From Branchiostoma floridae (Eukaryota; Chordata; Leptocardii; Amphioxiformes; Branchiostomatidae), in NCBI RefSeq assembly GCF_000003815.2, contig NC_049986.1, positions 3,516,561 to 3,552,620 of the forward strand: a DNA stretch of 36,060 nt. The letters run 5' to 3'. The notes beneath the pieces are model-generated. The model saw nothing but the letters and a program-made list of their open reading frames with translations, searched no databases and was not told the origin of the DNA. The stretch's first letter is position 1. Each line of letters begins with the position of its first letter. The translations under genes and the position numbers were made by a program. Positions 30,370 to 36,060 of the stretch are shown piece by piece.

Positions 30370-30857
30370 TACAGTCAAACCTGACCAAGACGACCACCCG
30401 GGGGACCGGAAAAAACGGTCGATTTGGACAGGTGGTCGCTGAGAAGAGTATCGACTCAAAACATGCCCGATGCAAAGTATAAATGGTTTCCGTTGTGTTT
30501 AGTGGGAAATAGCAAGCACACTGCACGCCCGCAAAGAAGCGAGGTTTTTAATGTCAAATACAACACGCACACTGTAAACTGTAAATTTAACCCCAAAATC
30601 CGACACAAAGTGGCCGATGTCGGCACAAAATCGCGCTAGTTATCATAAAAAATCGATGAAAACCTCAATTTTGAAAATGATGCGGTCGTTATGGGTCTCC
30701 ATTTGGGGCGGTCGCGGTCGCGTTGGCCAGGTGGTCGTTGAGAAAAGGTCGCTTAATGCTTACGTCAATGGGAAAATAAATCGGGACCGAGAAAAAGTGG
30801 TCGCAATGGTCAGGTGGTCGCTGAGAAGAGGTGGTCGCTCGGGCAGGTTTGACTGTA
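30370..30857. mobile_element. 488-bp TIR element with GGTGGTCGCTGAGAAGAG repeats
   Basis: Perfect 14-bp terminal inverted repeats TACAGTCAAACCTG / CAGGTTTGACTGTA. Internal direct repeats CAGGTGGTCGCTGAGAAGAG occur at about 30429 and 30810, with a variant at 30728. The open frames within are short and unlike transposase, so it is non-autonomous. Confidence 0.82.
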
Positions 30858-31427
30858 CATGTACCTGATCGTAACTTTCGAAAAATAATTGAAACACCCG
30901 CTCGCGAACTCAAAGATCTCGCGAACTCCCGAATTACTCAAAGTCGACATTAAGTGCACACGAACATAAATGAACTTACACAGTACACGTCGTGGCTTTG
31001 GTCATTAACCCTAAATTAATACTACTTTGCGTTCGGGGATATTTTAAGAGTAGTTTGTTTACATTCAGGAAACATTTCCTTTTCGATTATGAGTTTGTTT
31101 AATGATGTCACAATGCACAAAGGTCCCTTATAACTTCTGATTGTTTTGCTATTTGGAATAAACTAATTTGAGTATTGCTTTTCAAGGCCAGTATTCAATG
31201 CCTGGAATGCAAGATTACCACTCTTGATACCGCTATCAATTTCTGTGCTCCCTTTTATTAGCTTAGTGCGTAAGCCCACCCCCTGTAGCAAATCGGAGAT
31301 CCCACCCGTGACGTCACAACCTTTGAGTTTGGTCGGATATCTTGTGCAAATCATTAGCCCTAGTACTTCCTTATTTTGCTGAAGACGACAATCTCGGCAA
31401 AGCACACTGAAGCTGAAGCGATCCGCC

Positions 31428-31500
31428 ATGAGACCACTGTTGGCTATCATCCTGCAAATCCTGTTGAAAGCCACCTTTTTATTAGGAGTTAGAACATCGG
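31428..31500 (+). CDS. Possible first exon encoding a signal peptide
   Basis: The ATG sits in a good context (CCGCCATGA) and opens MRPLLAIILQILLKATFLLG followed by VRTSG. This has a short basic start and a long hydrophobic core, as in a secretory signal peptide. A donor ATCGG/GTAAAC follows in phase 1, the usual phase after signal-peptide exons of secreted modular proteins. No downstream exon was recognised on the plus strand within the window, and a microsatellite and dispersed repeats follow directly. The minus strand at the same spot also opens with MADRFSFSVLC, so a chance ORF cannot be excluded. Confidence 0.28.
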
Positions 31501-31551
31501 GTAAACTTATTACCTTAAGGTACTGTCAAAAGAAAATGGAGATATTGTTTT

Positions 31552-31600
31552 TGGTGTGTCTGTGTGTCTGTGTGTCTGTGTGTGTGTCTTTGTGTCTTTT
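31552..31600. repeat. (TG)n/(TGTGTC)n microsatellite
   Basis: Alternating GTGTCTGTGTGTCTGTGTGT units immediately after the possible signal-peptide exon. Confidence 0.85.
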
Positions 31601-31624
31601 TGTATGCTTGTGTTTCCAGATTTT

Positions 31625-32065
31625 TTAAGTCAGCATAGCTCAATAACCACTTGATGGATTACGATGATATTTTGGTATGTAAGTAGGTGGTGGCAAGACG
31701 AAGGTCAACATAAATTTTGGGCCCCCTAGTACGTAGCCTTGGTACTGCAGCTGAACTTTTTTTGTCGTAGGATTTTCCGCGAGGCAATCTAAGAGGGCCT
31801 GTGTATGCTCGTTTCAGTAAGCCGAAGGCAAACCTTTTTAAATTCCCGTAATACGTGAGGATGATGTTTAATTCATAGTGAAGCTATAACGTTATTATCT
31901 TTCGTAATTGGTAGTTTGGCCTCCTACTTCACAATGCTTAACTGAGTACAAATTGTTTGCGTAAAAGAATTCTCCTATATCCTAGATTGTAATGATATTT
32001 GGTATGTGGGTAGGTATCAGAAACACCACGGTCAAGGTCATTTTTGGGCCCCTGCTGTGCGACCT
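31625..32065. repeat. Two more copies of the GATATTTGGTATGT dispersed repeat
   Basis: ACGATGATATTTTGGTATGT with AAGTAGGTGGTGGCAAGACG and GGGCCCCCTAGT (31660-31730), and TAATGATATTTGGTATGTGG with GTAGGT and GGGCCCCTGCTG (31990-32060). Related to 14263-14840 and 8545-8735. Confidence 0.65.
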
Positions 32066-33241
32066 TGTTTTTCGTCGTGAGGACTTCGTACTACAGACGT
32101 AACCGGACCATTGCGCTGTTATCACAATAAGTGGTGACGTAGTTTTGTTTTTGATATGGACTTACCGCGATTCAGGTACACTTTATCAAGGTATAACGTG
32201 CCGTTTTGAAATATTACATACTATTTCTTTTTTACTTAGGTAGGTATTTCTTTACATATCGAGTAAACATTATTGAATTGCAATATTCGAGGAGGGGAAT
32301 CACAACATCATAACAATACAAAAATGTTTCAAAACTGTAATTGTTATTCAACAACAGCAGACCCTGTTCAGTTTGGGTTTTGTATACTAACTTAAGTCAT
32401 TATTATGGATATGAATACGCTATACGTCCTTTACGCTGTACTGAAATGTATCTCTTTTTTTATCTCAGTTGTATGACGTTAACTTTTTCAGGTCTAAATA
32501 GCAGACATTGCATCAATGACCATTAAGTTTTTTTGTCAAGGTAACTTACAACTCTAGTACACCTAGGACCCGGACTTACATGTTTCAAATCAGAAGACAA
32601 TTATTTGAAATAGTATTTGCACAGAGGAATAGAGAATATCTCGCAGTTATAACGTAGATGCTAGAATGTCATACATGTGTATATGTATATGTACATTTCA
32701 TTACATTTTAGATACCACTAGTTTGTGGGAAGAAAAAACTTTATTATAAAAAAGCAAAGAAGTCATTGTGGCTTACATTACAAAAGCCCTACTTCGCATA
32801 TATGTTTTTTTTGCAACTTAGAATGCCCCATATCTATTGGCACATTACATATTGAACGTATGAATGCAAATAAGTACACAGGTACCTGGATTTGGTCATG
32901 AAGTTTAATATACAGTCAATCCTGTATAAGTCATTACATAAGTCATTACAGAGGCAATGTTTTCTGGGTGTTTTTTTTTTGTTTTTGTTTTTTTGCTTTT
33001 GTGGTTAAAAGGCTCATTTTTAACTCATTCCAAGTTTAGTTGTGACAAAGCATGACATTCTAGTAAGGCATGTTTTTCATAATTACACACTACATACTGG
33101 GCAGGTGTAAAGTTTTGCATACTGTTTTTGTTTTTTTCAAAATGATAATATTAGAATCGTGAAGAGGCGGAGCACTAACATATTAAGTTTGTTTTTTCTG
33201 CCACAAAGTCATCTAGATTTTATTTTCATATAGAGGACAGC

Positions 33242-33247
33242 TTTATT
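33242..33247 (-). promoter_or_regulatory. Polyadenylation signal after the unidentified terminal exon
   Basis: Minus-strand AATAAA located about 75 nt downstream of the TAG stop of the 33322-33490 exon. Confidence 0.5.
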
Positions 33248-33321
33248 ATATTCACACTACCGCTTGTGAAGCAATTTTCTTTCTTCTTTCTTGTATGAAA
33301 CAGACGGCAGTTTTAGAGGTC

Positions 33322-33490
33322 CTAAATCTTGTCAAAGCGTTCCTCTTTTTGGACAAGAACGATCATGGTCGCGATCCGGCTGATGAGAGGATTTCGCTTA
33401 TTCTGGCCCAGTGTCGCCCACGCCTCCCGCAGGTGGTCACGAACAACCTTGTCCTGCTTGCCGAAGTTCAAATTTGGATCTGCAGACTCC
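33322..33490 (-). CDS. Terminal exon of an unidentified protein-coding gene
   Basis: The acceptor TTGCTTGTGTTACAG leads (phase 2 entry) into 55 codons: ESADPNLNFGKQDKVVRDHL, REAWATLGQNKRNPLISRIA, TMIVLVQKEERFDKI, then TAG. The stretch is GC-rich compared with its flanks, has balanced charged/hydrophobic helical content, and a minus-strand AATAAA follows at 33242-33247, about 75 nt past the stop. These signs together indicate a real last exon. I do not recognise the family. No transmembrane segment or cysteine is present. Upstream exons should lie at higher coordinates on the minus strand, but none could be supported before 36060. It lies upstream of PCYT2 on the same strand, and its relation to the missing PCYT2 first exons is unresolved. 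Confidence 0.7.
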
Positions 33491-33575
33491 CTGTAACACA
33501 AGCAACATCCGAAAATGTTATCATATGATTTGGAGATGACTCTGTATAAAGTTCTATATTCAACTACTTACACAG

Positions 33576-33790
33576 TACTGTGAATGCAGAAACTTACGCG
33601 GTTTTCGCGGTGGCCACTGAACCACGACCTTAAAACCACCGCGAATGTTCATAATACAGTATGCGAGTGCAGTGTAGTACTGTAAATAAGTTTGCGGAAT
33701 TCCGCTACCGCGAATTCAAAATAACCGCAAACACTCCACTTTACCGCTACCACGAAATAAAATCCCCGCGAACTGAATGCATTTACAATA
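33576..33790. mobile_element. TTCGCGG-type MITE, copy 1
   Basis: From TACTGTGAATGCAGAAACTT to GAATGCATTTACAATA, with internal GCGGTTTTCGCGGTGGCCAC and CCGCTACCACGAAATAAAAT. It is the same family as 34173-34395, in the opposite orientation. Confidence 0.75.
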
Positions 33791-34172
33791 CCTAAATGAG
33801 CCGATGTTTCCGTGACCGCCTGTCGCGTATCTTAGTGAATTAACCACAGCTTCACTATCAACATAATGCACATACCAGACATACAGTAACTTTGCGAAAT
33901 AACACAAACAATAGTTCGAACTAGAAACGCTAGGGGGAGCTATGTGTACGTGGGAGCTAGTGACAGCTTCAATCTAAAACTTCGAATGCGTCATCATAGA
34001 TGGTCCTGCATTTTTTAAACATTCGCAACATTTATACAAGTTATATAGCTGCATAATTATAAGATAAGTGAAGTCGTCATGTTGTGAAGACAGTTCCTGT
34101 TTAAATGACAAAGTAAACTTACATATGAATCTGTGGGTGTTGTCAAGTGTCTATGCTACTTTCCTGTCAACA

Positions 34173-34395
34173 TACTGTAAATGCATTTAAGTTCGCGGGG
34201 ATTTTATTTCGCGGTAGCGGCTGAAAGGACTTTTCGTGGCGGTTTTAAGTTCGCGGTAACACCATAGACTGCAGTCTAATACTATAGTACAAAAAAAAAT
34301 GTTCGCGAAGGTTTAAAGTTCGCTGTGAAGTGGTTACCGCGAAAACCGCGAACATTAATTCACCGCGAACATTTCTGCATTAAATATTTACAGTA
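34173..34395. mobile_element. TTCGCGG-type MITE, copy 2
   Basis: From TACTGTAAATGCATTTAAGT to TAAATATTTACAGTA, about 223 bp, with TA at both edges. Contains TTCGCGGGGATTTTATTTCG and GCGGTAGCGG and their near-inverses. No coding capacity. Confidence 0.8.
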
Positions 34396-36060
34396 ACTGG
34401 AGCAAAGACAAACCAAACATTCAATTCTTCATGCACCCTACTACACCAGTCCTACTAGCAAAATGAATCCAATACCCCACGTGTTCATGTCCTAGGTGAA
34501 AAATATAGATAACTTTATTGCACAACAATTGTACGAGGTACAAAGTATGGCATCTACATAACTACAGTTCTATAGCTTAACTAACTAATACAGAAGTTGT
34601 AGTATGGGATAAGTTTCTNNNNNNNNNNNNNNNNNNNNNNNNNNNNNNNNNNNNNNNNNNNNNNNNNNNNNNNNNNNNNNNNNNNNNNNNNNNNNNNNNN
34701 NNNNNNNNNNNNNNNNNNNNNNNNNNNNNNNNNNNNNNNNNNNNNNNNNNNNNNNNNNNNNNNNNNNNNNNNNNNNNNNNNNNNNNNNNNCGAGCATAAA
34801 GTTGCGTAAAATCGATATGACTGGCTCAAGTTTCATAGTCTTTTGTCATAAAGTTTGCCGAGATTTTTGTACCACGGGTCTGTGTGTCTAGTACCCTCTT
34901 CCAGGATTAGTCAGTTTTGCGAGTAACCTTCTTGGCTGCAATAAATATTTCCCAAACTTTGAATGTCATCATTTGTAAATTGCAGATGATTTGTACTATA
35001 ATGATTAATGATAACTAATCATTTCCAAGACAGACCCTAAACCCGGGGCCTATGTCCTTGGTATCAAGTATGGGGCTCTTGTCCTTCTCGGTGCACACAC
35101 CAATTCTTCCGCGACAGGGGTCCGGGATAGTCAGAGACAAAAATGTGACGAAAGGGTCTCGAGGGCCCGTGTTTGAGTTCAAATTTCTCATAATCTGCTG
35201 CGGAGTGGCATTTAATACTGGCATGGCTAAAAAGCGTAAGAAGTGATGTGTTTTTGGTGCAAATTGGTTTTGGGCCCGAGTGTCACTTTTTTGTATTTCT
35301 ACGCGTTGGAAGGGATTCGCCCGTTGACCGAGATTCCCCGTCCATATGCGGTCTGTGAGCCGTGTTGCTATGCCTCGCGCGTCGGGTTATTGTAAAAATC
35401 TCAGTGTTACGATTTTCTTTATTTTTCGCTTGATTAATCTTAGGTGTATTCTCTTTCCAACAATATCAGTCATTTTCATGACTAAAATATAGGTGATGGG
35501 TTTATTTGCACGTCAAAATGCCCCTTTTTTGCATACTTTTTTTACGTGAAAAAAACTTTTCTCCCTCAAATATTACGAAAAGTATAGAGAGTGAAGAAAC
35601 TGAAACCCGGCTGTTCTTATAGCTGGAGTGATACCCTTCATTCTCATATACGGCTTTTCTGCTTTAGATTTATTTTCTTGAAGAGACGGCCTCTCGACTT
35701 GAGGGTGCGCAGTCTCGATTTGAGACCCCAAATAAACTGGGGTGTGCACCGTTTTAGTATGCAATAACATTTACTCGTTAAGCTGTGTTTACAAACCTAT
35801 TGTGGTACGTATAACGATGGCAGGATCCAGATGTTTGTAATACAAAAAAGTTACAAACGACATTTTGATGATATGCCTACGCCACGGATATCAAGTATGC
35901 TGCCATTTCCATTCTAGAGAACCTTAACTCTATCAAGATCTTAGTTGACGGCGAATAAGTTGAAGGAATACATGCCCAGAACCTCAACCCGCCACCCCAA
36001 CCCCCCGTCCAACAGCTTACGCCGATATCCCCAGAGAGCTTCCGTTCCGACTGTTCGGTA
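34396..36060. other. Right-end stretch without a supported gene
   Basis: Contains the 172-N gap at 34619-34790 and no convincing exon. Short frames near 35015-35246 overlap on both strands and have no splice or domain support. Confidence 0.4.

Larger units (their letters stand above)
29046..33241. other. Largely non-coding stretch upstream of the PCYT2 microexon
   Basis: Searched on the minus strand for the missing PCYT2 N-terminal exon (HxGH motif, GPPVFTxxERYK) without success. Apart from the repeats listed and the doubtful plus-strand exon at 31428, only AT-rich sequence is seen. A TTCGCGA-type MITE half lies at 30890-30990. Confidence 0.45.

Overview
The window looks like nuclear DNA of an invertebrate deuterostome, most probably a lancelet (Branchiostoma). 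This is inferred from AT-rich introns of 0.2-4 kb, shuffled extracellular domains carried on phase-compatible exons, an animal PCYT2 gene, and many short inverted-repeat elements. No database search was possible. Four N gaps interrupt the sequence (2058-2348, 4923-5623, 25539-25638, 34619-34790).

Region 1 (1-4550) is repeat-rich. It holds a possible short terminal exon on the plus strand (about 320-371), a four-copy 26-bp tandem repeat, and a foldback element of about 2.6 kb (1385-3975). The arms of that element are near-complete inverted copies of each other and their inner halves are packed with ACGTCACGT-type motifs.

Region 2 (4569-23573, minus strand) is the centrepiece: a gene of at least 11 coding exons that I reconstructed by matching splice sites and reading phase. 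It encodes a type II membrane protein: a cytoplasmic tail with two RPxLYG motifs, a short basic exon, one transmembrane segment, a Ser/Thr-rich stalk, one kringle, one fucolectin-type (F5/8C-like, FTP) lectin domain over two exons, and a C-terminal GON domain over four exons. The N gap at 4923-5623 hides a small part of the GON domain. I do not recognise this kringle + fucolectin + GON architecture on a type II anchor as a named protein. It looks like a cell-surface recognition receptor. Its introns hold repeated elements: two intronic direct-repeat pairs (one copy of one pair lies just past the 3' end), a tRNA-derived SINE, a 155-bp tandem array, a TTAA-flanked MITE and several foldbacks.

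Region 3 (about 26090-29045, minus strand) is the 3' part of PCYT2, ethanolamine-phosphate cytidylyltransferase: a 30-nt microexon, one 702-nt exon and the terminal exon, followed by a long AT-rich 3' UTR. The first roughly 75-80 residues were not found in the window.

Region 4 (29046-36060) is mostly non-coding and repeat-derived. It includes a 488-bp TIR element, a possible signal-peptide first exon at 31428 on the plus strand, two oppositely oriented copies of a 'TTCGCGG' MITE, and a convincing 55-codon terminal exon (33322-33490, minus strand) of a gene I cannot name.

The receptor gene, PCYT2 and the unnamed gene all lie on the minus strand. There is no operon logic here; these are independent eukaryotic genes.
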